DNA of 64,000 nucleotides from Ruminiclostridium sp. (GCA_017935365.1 JAGBHT010000018.1:1-64000); one strand, 5' to 3'; positions 1-8,454 are shown, counted from the first letter of the stretch. Numbers and translations: made by a program. Notes: generated from the letters alone by a model not told the origin.

Positions 1-150
1 CCTGCGTATTTAATTTGTTGACAACTTTCGGTTGGGCGCTGTCTGCCTGCGGAACAAAAGTTCCGCTACCACCAAATCAAAGATTTGGTGCAATTCCGCC
101 ACACCTGCGTATTTAATTTGTTGACAAATTATCTTTGCCAAATTGTCAAC
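1..150. repeat. Intergenic repeat/hairpin cluster
   Basis: A 24-bp direct repeat occurs at 1-24 and 104-127, so its period is 103 bp. Between the copies are two inverted repeats: GCGGAAC/GTTCCGC at 49-55/60-66 and CACCAAATC/GATTTGGTG at 70-78/82-90. After the second copy GTTGACAA at 120-127 pairs with TTGTCAAC at 143-150. The stretch looks like part of a palindromic interspersed repeat family cut off by the window edge. An open frame that starts at 143 across this DNA is not believable, because a good promoter lies inside it. Confidence 0.7.
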
Positions 151-245
151 GTTGATATTATATCATAACCAAAATGCAAAGTCAAGTGCTTTTTTGAATT
201 TTTTTGTGCAACAGACTGATACTCGCATTTATTCGGCTTATTCTA

Positions 246-274
246 TTGACTTGAAACGCAAAAAGGTTTATACT
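246..274 (+). promoter_or_regulatory. Promoter of the REC/HD-GYP/GGDEF gene
   Basis: TTGACT (246-251) and TATACT (269-274) are separated by exactly 17 bp, placing transcription start near 282. A ribosome site GAGG at 299-302 then precedes the GTG at 311. This places translation initiation downstream of 282 and rules out the longer open frame. Confidence 0.8.
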
Positions 275-310
275 AATATAATAATAAACAGCAGAAACGA
301 GGTGGATATT

Positions 311-2719
311 GTGAACAGTTCCGCACAGAAAAGCGCTCAGATACTTGTTGTTGACGATTCTGCGATGAACCGCGAGATGCTCAGTGATATGCTGAGCGAC
401 GATTACAGCATCATTGAAGCGGCAAACGGTGAAGAAGCACTGAACATTCTTAAAGAACGCATATACGATATTGACCTTGTACTGCTTGATATAATAATGC
501 CTGTGATAGACGGGTTCGGTGTGCTTGACGTTATGAAGCGGTATCATTGGCTTGATGATACTCCTGTAATAATGATATCCACCGAAACATCGCAAAACTA
601 CATACGCAAGGCTTATGAACTGGGAGTTACCGATTATATCCGAAGACCGTTCGACAGCTTTGTTATTCACAAACGTGTTTCCAACACCCTTATGCTGTAC
701 CGCAAGCAGAAAAAACTGCTCGGTGCACTTGAAGAACAGGTTTATGAAAACGAAAAGAACAACCGCATGATGATAAATGTTCTGGCTCACATAGTTGAGT
801 TCAGAAACGGAGAAAGCGGTATGCACGTTCATCATATAAAACAGCTGACAGCTATCCTTTTGCAGAAGCTGACAGAAAAGACCGATAAATATCACCTGAC
901 GGAAAACGATATGCTGCTGATAAGCACTGCTTCTTCCCTGCATGATATCGGCAAAATATCTATTGATGATAAAATTCTGAACAAACCCGGTAAACTAACA
1001 GCCGAAGAGTTTGAGATTATGAAAACCCACTCGGTCATCGGAGCGGAAATGCTTCATGACCTTCATAACACGCATAACTATCCGCTTTTCAACAAAGCTT
1101 ATGAAATCTGTCGCTGGCATCACGAAAGATACGACGGCAGAGGTTATCCGGACGGACTTAATGGTGAAGAAATACCGATATCCGCACAGGTGACCGCCCT
1201 CGCCGATGTATATGACGCACTTACAAGCGACAGATGCTATAAAAAAGCATACTCGCATGATCAAGCGATGGAAATGATACTCGACGGACAATGCGGCGCT
1301 TTTAATCCACTGCTTCTTGAATGCCTCAAAGAATGCGAAAATCAGATACTCGAAGAACTCACAAACAAGCTTGACAATACTCAGGACGACAGGCTTCTAA
1401 TGCGCGCTACCGAAGAACTTGTTGAAAATAAGGTTGCCTCTGAAAAGGTCAACTTCAATTCTCACCTTCCGATACCAGCCAGAGATCGCTGGAACTTCTT
1501 TTCGGATGATTCGGATGAAATACAGTTTGAATATGACGCGGTGCTTGATGTATTGCGGCTGACCGAATACGGTGCGACACAGCTCGGACTTCAGGAAATG
1601 ACAATGCACCCTAAAGGACTGAAGCAAGACTATATCGGAGAGGATACCATAAGCAGTATGCTCGCGATAATAAAGGCTGCAACACCGGACGCTCCCGTTG
1701 TCAGCCTGAAAACAATGCTTGATATCAACAAGCAGAAACGATGGTATGAGATACGCATACGCACTCTCTGGAGCAACGAAGAAAATCCGCAATATACAGG
1801 CGTTCTCGGCAGAATAATCGATATCAACGACCGTGAGCTCGCTGTTATACATCCGGAATACAGGCTCGGCGCAGACGAAGACGTCGAAATAAGAGAAACG
1901 ATAAACCGGCTCACAAATGTGTTCGATGTTGTAAGACTGGTGGATGTAACCGATAATGAAGTAGTAAGAGCTGGCTGTAAAGAAGGCAACGAGGAAATGA
2001 TCGACGTCTGCCTCGGGCATAAATGCTATGCTATATGGGGCAAGACACAGCGATGTAAAAACTGTGTTTCCGCCAAAGCGTTTGAAAAACGCGGTCAGAT
2101 GAGCAAACTTGAATTTGCTGATGACAGCATATATCAGATCATATCCAAATATGTCGAGATCAACGGCAAGCCGTTTGTTCTTGAAATGATATACAAGGAT
2201 AAAGACGGCGTATTGCTTGGCGCATACGGCAAGACCGACTTTATGGACAATATAGTCAATTACAACCGACAACTGTATCACGATGCACTCACCGGCGTGT
2301 ATAACCGCCGCTATTATGAAGAGCAGACAAAATCGATGCGTTACATAGATGCGGTTGCAATGCTCGATGCAAACGACTTCAAAACGATCAACGACCATTA
2401 TGGACACGCCGCAGGCGACTGTGTACTGAAAGCGATGTGTGACAGTATCAAGAGTTGTATAAGAAGCAGTGATATTCTTATACGGCTCGGCGGAGATGAA
2501 TTCGTGCTGCTGATGACCAATATTCCCGAAAAGATATTCTATCAGAAGCTTGAAGAAATAAAGCAAACCATATCCGATATAAAACTTGAAGATTATCCGG
2601 ATATAAAATGCACTGCCGCTATCGGCGGTGTTTACGGCGTACAGCCGATAGAAAAAGCGTTAGCCGAGGCGGACAGACTTATGTACATTGATAAAAACGC
2701 CTCAAAGGAGGAAAAATGA
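311..2719 (+). CDS. Hybrid cyclic-di-GMP protein: REC, HD-GYP, PAS-like, GGDEF
   Basis: An 802-residue cytoplasmic signalling protein. Residues ~10-125 are a receiver domain with acidic pair D15/D16 and phospho-acceptor D60 in LLDIIMP. Residues ~165-340 are an HD-GYP phosphodiesterase domain with H211-D212 (HDIGK) and GYP at 278-280. A middle segment (~400-630) looks like two PAS-type modules, the second with a run of cysteines ending CKNC. The C-terminus is a diguanylate cyclase domain with intact RLGGDEF (GGDEF at 727-731) and an RSSD inhibitory-site motif just before it. Both synthesis and hydrolysis motifs look intact, so the net activity is probably set by phosphorylation and the PAS region. 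The start is GTG with GAGG at 299-302. The stop overlaps the HPt gene by 4 bases, so the two are probably coupled and act in one phosphorelay. The sensor kinase is not adjacent. Confidence 0.9.
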   Translation: MNSSAQKSAQILVVDDSAMNREMLSDMLSDDYSIIEAANGEEALNILKERIYDIDLVLLDIIMPVIDGFGVLDVMKRYHWLDDTPVIMISTETSQNYIRKAYELGVTDYIRRPFDSFVIHKRVSNTLMLYRKQKKLLGALEEQVYENEKNNRMMINVLAHIVEFRNGESGMHVHHIKQLTAILLQKLTEKTDKYHLTENDMLLISTASSLHDIGKISIDDKILNKPGKLTAEEFEIMKTHSVIGAEMLHDLHNTHNYPLFNKAYEICRWHHERYDGRGYPDGLNGEEIPISAQVTALADVYDALTSDRCYKKAYSHDQAMEMILDGQCGAFNPLLLECLKECENQILEELTNKLDNTQDDRLLMRATEELVENKVASEKVNFNSHLPIPARDRWNFFSDDSDEIQFEYDAVLDVLRLTEYGATQLGLQEMTMHPKGLKQDYIGEDTISSMLAIIKAATPDAPVVSLKTMLDINKQKRWYEIRIRTLWSNEENPQYTGVLGRIIDINDRELAVIHPEYRLGADEDVEIRETINRLTNVFDVVRLVDVTDNEVVRAGCKEGNEEMIDVCLGHKCYAIWGKTQRCKNCVSAKAFEKRGQMSKLEFADDSIYQIISKYVEINGKPFVLEMIYKDKDGVLLGAYGKTDFMDNIVNYNRQLYHDALTGVYNRRYYEEQTKSMRYIDAVAMLDANDFKTINDHYGHAAGDCVLKAMCDSIKSCIRSSDILIRLGGDEFVLLMTNIPEKIFYQKLEEIKQTISDIKLEDYPDIKCTAAIGGVYGVQPIEKALAEADRLMYIDKNASKEEK

Positions 2720-3060
2720 CACTTGAAGAATGCTACAAGGCACTCGGAGGAAGCTACACCGATGTGCTTTCAAGACTGATGAACGATAAGATGATAACGA
2801 AATATCTCGGAAAATTCACCGAAGATACAAGCTACAATGATATTTTCACAGCACTTGAAGCAAAAGACTATGAAACAGCTTTCCGTGCCGCTCACACTCT
2901 TAAAGGTTTTTGCCTTAACCTCGGACTTGAAAAGCTGTACAAATCAGCGTATGAAGTTACAGAGGCTCTGCGTGGCAAGACAGACGAAACGACACCCGCA
3001 ATGCTCGAAGAACTGAAAGCCAATTATGAAAGCTCGGTTCTCGCAATAAAACAGCTTTAA
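2716..3060 (+). CDS. HPt-domain phosphotransfer protein
   Basis: A 114-residue all-helical protein with the HPt signature AHTLKGFCLNLG; H60 is the likely phospho-acceptor. It has no catalytic kinase domain, so it would relay phosphate between a histidine kinase and a receiver. Its ATG lies inside an ATGA overlap with the preceding REC/HD-GYP/GGDEF gene, behind GGAGG at 2706-2712, which argues for translational coupling and for that REC domain being its partner. A strong terminator follows at once, so the pair forms a two-gene operon. The partner assignment is inferred from position only. Confidence 0.88.
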   Translation: MTLEECYKALGGSYTDVLSRLMNDKMITKYLGKFTEDTSYNDIFTALEAKDYETAFRAAHTLKGFCLNLGLEKLYKSAYEVTEALRGKTDETTPAMLEELKANYESSVLAIKQL

Positions 3061-3067
3061 TACGGAT

Positions 3068-3102
3068 ACAGCCACACTTTTATATAAGAGTGTGGCTGTT
3101 TT
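3068..3102 (+). terminator. Terminator of the c-di-GMP/HPt operon
   Basis: An 11-bp perfect stem, ACAGCCACACT (3068-3078) with AGTGTGGCTGT (3089-3099), is followed by TTTT. The next promoter begins 3 bp later. Confidence 0.85.
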
Positions 3103-3104
3103 AC

Positions 3105-3133
3105 TTGACGATTGCCGTAAAAAAAGGTATAAT
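3105..3133 (+). promoter_or_regulatory. nadA promoter
   Basis: TTGACG (3105-3110), 17-bp spacer, consensus TATAAT (3128-3133). Transcription should start near 3140, leaving a leader of about 128 nt before the nadA ATG. Confidence 0.85.
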
Positions 3134-3140
3134 AACTTCA

Positions 3141-3236
3141 GGTGTCAGCCGTTTTCCTTTCGACAAAATGGCTAAGCACCGCAGTACCGGTATGATTTAC
3201 GATATATAAGCAAAACAGCATTTACAAACCGGTACT
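3141..3236 (+). promoter_or_regulatory. Structured 5' leader of nadA
   Basis: Right at the predicted transcript start, GGTG (3141-3144) pairs with CACC (3177-3180), and a continuous 9-bp helix forms between AGCCGTTTT and AAAATGGCT inside it (one G-U pair). A second inverted repeat, AGTACCGGT (3183-3191) with ACCGGTACT (3228-3236), encloses the next 36 nt. Neither helix has a U-tract, so this is not a plain terminator. It could be a metabolite- or protein-binding leader RNA, or the second repeat could be a DNA operator. I do not match it to a known riboswitch class. Confidence 0.5.
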
Positions 3237-3267
3237 ATAAAATCTGCTTTCAAGAAAGGTACAGACA

Positions 3268-4185
3268 ATGACAGTAAGAGAAATGCAGGATGAGATCCTG
3301 AGAATAAAAAAAGAAAAAGATATATGCATTCTGGCGCACGCATATCAGCGCCAGGATATTCTTGATGTTGCCGATTTTGTAGGCGATTCATTTGCACTCA
3401 GTCAGATGGCGGCAAAAGCACCGCAGAGTACAGTGCTTATGTGCGGCGTGCGCTTTATGGCTGAAACAGTTAAGATACTCTCTCCTCAGAAAAAGGTTAT
3501 TTTATCCGACAGCAACGCGGGATGTCCTATGGCAGAACAGATGGATAAGGACCTCATCTCACAGCTGAAAGAAATGTACCCCGATTATAAAGTTGTGGCT
3601 TACATAAATACGACCTCTGAGCTTAAGACCGTATGCGACGTATGCGTAACATCATCAAGTGCAGTAAAGATCGTAAAAAAACTCGACAGCGACAAGATAC
3701 TCTTCATACCCGACTGCAACCTCGGCGATTTTGTTCAGAAGCAGTGCCCCGATAAGACATTCAAGCTTGTAAGCGGCGGATGTCCCACTCACCTGCGTAT
3801 GACCGTAAAGGATGTTGAAAAGGCGAAGGCACAGCACCCTGACGCTCTCCTGCTCGTTCACCCCGAATGTGCGCCCGCTGTAACGGCTCTCGCAGACTAT
3901 GCAGGCAGTACAACAGGTATTATGAACTATGCTAAAAAGAGCGACGCAAAGGAATTCATAATCGGCACGGAAAACAGCATTGTGGAGCACTTAAGCTTTG
4001 ACGAACCCGACAAGAAGTTCTATCCTCTGTCAAAGGACTGCGTCTGTCACAATATGCACCTCACAAACCTCGCTACCGTTTACAACTGCGTATGCGGTAA
4101 CGGCGGCGAAGAGATCGAGCTTGACGAAGAAATACGTCTTGGTGCAAAGCGTTGCATAGACGAAATGTTGAGGCTCGGCGACTAA
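3268..4185 (+). CDS. nadA: Quinolinate synthase
   Basis: A 305-residue NadA, the 4Fe-4S enzyme that condenses iminoaspartate with dihydroxyacetone phosphate to quinolinate in de novo NAD synthesis. Family signatures are visible: ILAHAYQRQDILDVADFVGDS near the N-terminus, LMCGVRFMAETVKILSP, SDSNAGCPMA, and later cysteines in the GGCP and VCHNMHLT-type segments. The start ATG has AAGAAAGG upstream. It stands alone: nadB and nadC, normally next to it, are not in this window, so the iminoaspartate source is elsewhere. It is transcribed from its own promoter through a structured leader, which suggests separate regulation. Confidence 0.95.
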   Translation: MTVREMQDEILRIKKEKDICILAHAYQRQDILDVADFVGDSFALSQMAAKAPQSTVLMCGVRFMAETVKILSPQKKVILSDSNAGCPMAEQMDKDLISQLKEMYPDYKVVAYINTTSELKTVCDVCVTSSSAVKIVKKLDSDKILFIPDCNLGDFVQKQCPDKTFKLVSGGCPTHLRMTVKDVEKAKAQHPDALLLVHPECAPAVTALADYAGSTTGIMNYAKKSDAKEFIIGTENSIVEHLSFDEPDKKFYPLSKDCVCHNMHLTNLATVYNCVCGNGGEEIELDEEIRLGAKRCIDEMLRLGD

Positions 4186-4229
4186 CCGCAGATATACGGA
4201 TCATAATAACGATGTAATAATACGTCAGC

Positions 4230-4300
4230 TTGACTTTTCAGGCGGCGTGAATTATAATAGAATAAGCAGAAATTTCCGCCCTAAAAGGCGGCATTTTTGC
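4230..4300 (+). promoter_or_regulatory. Promoter and leader hairpin of cyclophilin operon
   Basis: TTGACT (4230-4235), 17-bp spacer, TATAAT (4253-4258). The start of the transcript forms an interrupted hairpin (4267-4300) with CCGCC/GGCGG as the core, AAAT/ATTT next and GC/GC outside, followed by an A-rich rather than U-rich run. Its role is unclear. Confidence 0.75.
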
Positions 4301-4339
4301 AAAAGAAGATAATTGTTCACACTTGAAAGGAATAAGAAT

Positions 4340-5206
4340 TTGAATTTTAAAAGAAAATTGGCGGCAGTCCTTGCAGGAATAATGACAGTAACAGCCTTTT
4401 CAGGTTGCTCAATGCTCGGCGGTCAGAATACAAACGCACTCGGAAGCTATAACTTTTCGGAAATGAACCTTGTACAGCTTGACAAGCCCGCTGAGGGTCA
4501 GGACGTTGCAATAATCGAAACCAATGTCGGTACAATAACAGCTGTACTGTATGCAGAATTTGCTCCTAACACGGTCGCAAACTTCAAGAAGCGTGCAGAA
4601 GAAGGTTTCTATGACGGAAAGCCGTTTTTTGCTTTACAGAAGGGCATATACGCAATAACGGGCGCTTCAAACGATGAGGGAACCGAAGGCATTACCGATG
4701 ACGGCAAGTACATTGAAAACGAATGCTCAGTGAATTTATGGCCGTTCAAAGGCTCACTTCTGGGCTACAGTTCACAGCAGGGCTATTCCGACAGCCGTTT
4801 CTTCTTCACAGGCGCTCTCGAAGTAACCGAAGAAAACAAGAAGGAACTCAGAGGCTATACAAATCAGGAAACAAGCGCTCAGGTAATTCCCGAAGAGCTT
4901 ATTACAGCATTTGAAAAGAGAGGCAGTGTTCCCGGATTTGCAGGTTCTTACACTGTATTCGGTCAGGTCATAAACGGTTTTGACGTGCTTGACAAGATAC
5001 TCTGGACAGACTCTGACAAGTCAAATATGAAGCCTCTTGAAGAACTCAAAATAGTAAAGGTAACACTCGACACTTACAAAGACGGTAAGTTCACGATAGA
5101 AGAACCGACATCAGACAAATATCTTTCAGCCGAAGAAATCGAAAAAATGCAGAACGAATCCGGCGGCGCAACAAGCAGTGTTGCCGAGTCAACATCGGCA
5201 AACTGA
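4340..5206 (+). CDS. Cyclophilin-like lipoprotein with degenerate active site
   Basis: 288 residues. TTG start at 4340, chosen because GAAAGG lies at 4325-4330. The N-terminus is a lipoprotein signal (basic N-region, hydrophobic stretch, FSGC lipobox), so the protein should sit on the outer face of the membrane. The body is cyclophilin-type: ETNVGTITAVLYAEFAPNTVANF, DSRFFF and YTVFGQVINGFDVLDKI match that fold. The segment that carries the catalytic Arg and FMIQGG in active peptidyl-prolyl isomerases reads FFALQKGIYAITGAS here, so the proline isomerase activity is probably lost. It may still bind or chaperone exported proteins. The next gene is a paralogue with an intact motif, 30 bp downstream in the same operon. 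Confidence 0.82.
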   Translation: MNFKRKLAAVLAGIMTVTAFSGCSMLGGQNTNALGSYNFSEMNLVQLDKPAEGQDVAIIETNVGTITAVLYAEFAPNTVANFKKRAEEGFYDGKPFFALQKGIYAITGASNDEGTEGITDDGKYIENECSVNLWPFKGSLLGYSSQQGYSDSRFFFTGALEVTEENKKELRGYTNQETSAQVIPEELITAFEKRGSVPGFAGSYTVFGQVINGFDVLDKILWTDSDKSNMKPLEELKIVKVTLDTYKDGKFTIEEPTSDKYLSAEEIEKMQNESGGATSSVAESTSAN

Positions 5207-5236
5207 TAAGCGACACAGTTGAAAGGAACCGATAAA

Positions 5237-6160
5237 ATGAGGTTTAGGTCTTTATGTAAAGCAGCGGCGGCAATCACGCTCACTGCGACTATGGTAATGG
5301 CAAGCGGTTGTAACTCGCAGAAAGAAGACAACACTGCGGAAATAACTGTCGGACCCGGCGATACTCTTGCAGAAATGACAATACAGGTAGGAGAAGAAAC
5401 CGGCAAGATACGTTTCAAGCTTTTCCCGGAAGTCGCACCAAAGGGTGTGGATAACTTTGTAAAGCTTGCCGAAAGCGGATATTACAACGGTAAAACCATA
5501 CACAGAGTTATAAAGGACTTTATGATACAGGGCGGCTCGCTCAGAGGAAACGGTACAGGCGGAACTACCGCCGACAAGACAGAAATCCCCCGTGAAACAA
5601 ACGACCGTATGAGAGCTTATTACGGCGCACTCGGTTATGCCGAAAGCAGTGACGGCATCAACAGCCAGTTCTTTATAATAAACAACAAGACGCCTTTTGA
5701 CATAGCAAAAACAGCCGAAAATATTTCTTCCGACCTTGATGAATACAAGGACAGACTGACGGAAGAAGATAAAAAAACATACACCGATTATCTTGCAAAG
5801 CTCAACGCGACACCCGAAGATGTAAGAGCAAAATATCTTTCGAGCGGCGGTGCATTCAGCATAGACGGAAACTACACAATATTCGGTCAGGCTATAGAAG
5901 GTCTTGACTTTCTTGATAAGATAAGCCAGGTTGAAGTTTCATCAGGCAATACAATTGACGATGAGCAAGGAATTGCTTCAAAGCCTGCTGTTTCGGTAGT
6001 GATCAAGAAGATCGAAATTGCCACTATACCGACAATAACCGAAACCGAAGCAACAACCACTACAAGAAAGAGTATCCGTCCGTCAGCCACAACCCCGGCT
6101 CCGAGCAATACAACGGTAGCTGAATCTACCACAGCACCTGATACCACAAAGGCAGAATAA
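5237..6160 (+). CDS. Peptidyl-prolyl cis-trans isomerase lipoprotein (cyclophilin type)
   Basis: 307 residues, ATG at 5237 with GAAAGG at 5221-5226. Lipoprotein signal peptide ending ASGC. The cyclophilin domain keeps the active-site pattern HRVIKDFMIQGG and INSQFFI, so it is a likely active extracytoplasmic prolyl isomerase that helps fold secreted proteins. An extra helical insert (~155-190) separates the two halves of the domain. The last ~45 residues are a Thr/Ser/Pro-rich linker. A terminator follows directly. It forms an operon with the degenerate paralogue upstream. Confidence 0.9.
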   Translation: MRFRSLCKAAAAITLTATMVMASGCNSQKEDNTAEITVGPGDTLAEMTIQVGEETGKIRFKLFPEVAPKGVDNFVKLAESGYYNGKTIHRVIKDFMIQGGSLRGNGTGGTTADKTEIPRETNDRMRAYYGALGYAESSDGINSQFFIINNKTPFDIAKTAENISSDLDEYKDRLTEEDKKTYTDYLAKLNATPEDVRAKYLSSGGAFSIDGNYTIFGQAIEGLDFLDKISQVEVSSGNTIDDEQGIASKPAVSVVIKKIEIATIPTITETEATTTTRKSIRPSATTPAPSNTTVAESTTAPDTTKAE

Positions 6161-6164
6161 GTAA

Positions 6165-6202
6165 AACCCTGCATCGCAGATCTGATGCAGGGTTATTTTT
6201 TT
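6165..6202 (+). terminator. Terminator of cyclophilin operon
   Basis: AACCCTGCATC (6165-6175) pairs with GATGCAGGGTT (6184-6194), followed by ATTTTTTT. Confidence 0.88.
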
Positions 6203-6209
6203 ATGATCA

Positions 6210-6239
6210 AAGGCGGAATGTCTTGTGACATTCCGCCTT
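6210..6239 (-). terminator. Terminator of cdaA-cdaR-mscS operon
   Basis: A perfect 13-bp stem, AAGGCGGAATGTC with GACATTCCGCCTT and a 4-nt loop, starts 4 bp after the mscS stop. It faces the convergent cyclophilin terminator; on the minus strand it is followed by TTT. Confidence 0.75.
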
Positions 6240-6243
6240 CTTC

Positions 6244-7131
6244 TTATTCATCTTTCTTTAAATGTACGTCAAGCTGATTATACGGTATCTCGATACCATT
6301 CGCATCAAACTGCTCCTTGACCGCTTCATTAAGGTCGAAATACACTGTCCAGTAATCCTCAGCCTTTACCCACGGATAGCAGGTTATTCTTACTGCGCTG
6401 TCCGCAAGCTCGTTTATTCTTATCTTAGGTTCGGGATCTTTAAGAATAAGTTTGTGATTATCGGTTATGCTTTTCAGAACCGCGATAGCCTTTCTGAAAT
6501 CGGCGTTGTATGAAATCGTATATACCATGTCCACACGCCTTATTCCAAGCGTTGTATAGTTGGTGACCTTCTTTGATGTTATCTGCCCGTTGGGATAGAA
6601 GATAGCTTTATTATCGTATGAATGAAGCTCGGTGTACCACATATTGATTGCTTCAACCGTACCCTCAACATCATCGACCTTGATGTAATCTCCGATCTTG
6701 AACGGCTTTGTGAGCATTATGCTGAATCCGCCCGCTATATTTGAAAGGCTGTCCTGAAGCGCAAGGCCTATCGCAACACCGGCTGTACCGATCACGGCGA
6801 TTATCGAGGTCATCGGAACGCCGAGCACCGCAAGAACTATAGTAGCAAGCAGTGCATAAAGCAGTATTCTGACAAGCGAATAAACAAAGCGTGATATTGT
6901 CTTGTCAATGACATCGTGCTTCATTCCCTTGCTCATCATTTTCAGAACAAGCTTTGAAATAACTATTCCGACAATTAAAATTATTACCGCAGCAATAAGC
7001 GTAGGAAGATACCCGACAAATGCGTCCCACATCTGACCGAAAAACGTTTCGGCTTCTTTTATCTGTGCCTGTGCGTTCTCAAACGGATCGGTAGACGTTC
7101 CGACCGCCTGTGAAAGCAATGAAATATTCAC
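6244..7131 (-). CDS. mscS: Small-conductance mechanosensitive channel (MscS family)
   Basis: 295 residues, GTG start behind GGAGAG. Three membrane helices (~33-58, ~78-100, ~105-130), the third carrying the Gly/Ala-rich pore helix GTAGVAIGLALQDSLSNIAGG, then the beta domain KPFKIGDYIKVDDVEGTVEAI and a C-terminal alpha/beta portal. Family proteins are membrane tension valves that release solutes on hypo-osmotic shock. It is the third gene of the cdaA-cdaR operon, 21 bp after cdaR. Because c-di-AMP governs potassium and osmolyte balance in Firmicutes, the linkage is biologically sensible: a c-di-AMP cyclase and an osmotic valve made together. Confidence 0.93.
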   Translation of the reverse strand: MNISLLSQAVGTSTDPFENAQAQIKEAETFFGQMWDAFVGYLPTLIAAVIILIVGIVISKLVLKMMSKGMKHDVIDKTISRFVYSLVRILLYALLATIVLAVLGVPMTSIIAVIGTAGVAIGLALQDSLSNIAGGFSIMLTKPFKIGDYIKVDDVEGTVEAINMWYTELHSYDNKAIFYPNGQITSKKVTNYTTLGIRRVDMVYTISYNADFRKAIAVLKSITDNHKLILKDPEPKIRINELADSAVRITCYPWVKAEDYWTVYFDLNEAVKEQFDANGIEIPYNQLDVHLKKDE

Positions 7132-7152
7132 AAAAATCTCTCCGTTTCAGCT

Positions 7153-8454
7153 TTAATTCGAGGTGTCCTCTGCCCTCTCGGTCACCTGTATGGAAACCTT
7201 ATATTCGCCTGTCACCCAGCTCTTGACCTTTGTTCCCCGCAACGTAAATTCTGCATTTACATCTTTAAGACCTGCTGTGAGAGTGGTTCCCATAAGGTCT
7301 ATTGTCGCATAAATATCCTTGGACGCAAGAGTTGCTATTTCATCGGCAGGACCTGTTACATTCACGCTGAGCTCGTTTGTCAGAACTTCAACATCTAAGT
7401 TGTCGGGTGCGTTGATTACTCTTATATTGTCCTTCTGCACGGTATAGCTTAAGAATGTGTAATTTTCGGCGTCTTCAAACGATACCATTGCGGAAGTATT
7501 TCCGCTGATATTCTTGTAACCCTCAGGTAAAGTTATAGGAAGTGTGAGCTTCTGCAGATACTTTGTAGTAAGCTGGCTCAGATCTATCGTTCCTATCTCG
7601 AATTTTTCCTGTGAATCAAGCGAATCATCAGGCGACGAAACAGTCAGCGATTCGGGATAGATACTGTATTTCAGACTGCTTAAATCAAAGTTTGACGGAA
7701 CATTTGTAAACTGTACGGTAAGCGGTAATGTTTTCTGCTTATAAAGCGTTATATTTACCGTAAAACTCTCTTTATCATATTTGATATCGGGATTTTCGAT
7801 TATCTCGCCGTTACTGCCGAGCAGTACTATCTGTCCCTTTGATGTGACCGATTCGGACGTTTCGCCTGCAAATACGGAACGTATCTCAACCGACTTTACC
7901 GATTCAATAGCCGTGCTGTCGCCCGTGAGTGTTATTGTTGACGGTTCGGCGGTCACGCTGTCTATCTTCATACCTGCCGTTGCGGTAACGCCCTCGGCGG
8001 TAGCCTTCATACTGCCGTTTGAAATGCTGTATGTCTTTGATACCGTCTTGGCTACTTTCAGCCTGAGCGTTACATTGTCATCGTCAACAGTACAACTGTT
8101 TTCCTTCACAGGTATCACATTGACCTTTACAGTATATTCTCCGGGTGAGGTGATCGCAGATAAATCAGCCTTTGCCGTGAAATCGTCAGATGTCATATTT
8201 CCGACTTCATAACGCTTACCTGTTATCTGTACCGAAACCTTGTCAACGTATCCGTCAGTAACAGAAAGATTATTCTGAGTCATATAATCGGTAGCTTTAA
8301 CTTCAACCGGAATGTCACTGACGTGCGTTGTGACATCCGGGAAAATCTGCATTGAAATTGCAAACCACACGATAATGGCGATCACAAGCGCGAATATGAT
8401 AGTTTTTAAATTCTTGACAAAGTTCTGAAAAAAGCTTTTGATCCATTCCTTCAT
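7153..8454 (-). CDS. cdaR: YbbR-domain protein CdaR, regulator of CdaA
   Basis: 433 residues with one N-terminal membrane helix (~15-34) and a long extracellular region of repeated YbbR-like beta domains (pattern PVEVKATDYMTQNNLSV, later LPLTVQFTNVPSNFDLSSLKYSIYP-like repeats). CdaR binds the membrane cyclase CdaA and tunes c-di-AMP production. Its start overlaps the last base of cdaA, and mscS follows 21 bp later. glmM, the usual third partner in Bacillus-type operons, is absent here and replaced by mscS. Confidence 0.88.
   Translation of the reverse strand: MKEWIKSFFQNFVKNLKTIIFALVIAIIVWFAISMQIFPDVTTHVSDIPVEVKATDYMTQNNLSVTDGYVDKVSVQITGKRYEVGNMTSDDFTAKADLSAITSPGEYTVKVNVIPVKENSCTVDDDNVTLRLKVAKTVSKTYSISNGSMKATAEGVTATAGMKIDSVTAEPSTITLTGDSTAIESVKSVEIRSVFAGETSESVTSKGQIVLLGSNGEIIENPDIKYDKESFTVNITLYKQKTLPLTVQFTNVPSNFDLSSLKYSIYPESLTVSSPDDSLDSQEKFEIGTIDLSQLTTKYLQKLTLPITLPEGYKNISGNTSAMVSFEDAENYTFLSYTVQKDNIRVINAPDNLDVEVLTNELSVNVTGPADEIATLASKDIYATIDLMGTTLTAGLKDVNAEFTLRGTKVKSWVTGEYKVSIQVTERAEDTSN

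Noticed and set aside
143..310. In-frame 56-codon extension upstream of the REC/HD-GYP/GGDEF gene
   Set aside because: It runs through repeats and through the promoter at 246-274; the GTG at 311 has a proper ribosome site and starts just before the receiver domain.
1397..2566. Long antisense frame opposite the c-di-GMP gene (389 codons)
   Set aside because: It mirrors the codon pattern of a well-recognised gene, has no ribosome site and no family resemblance.
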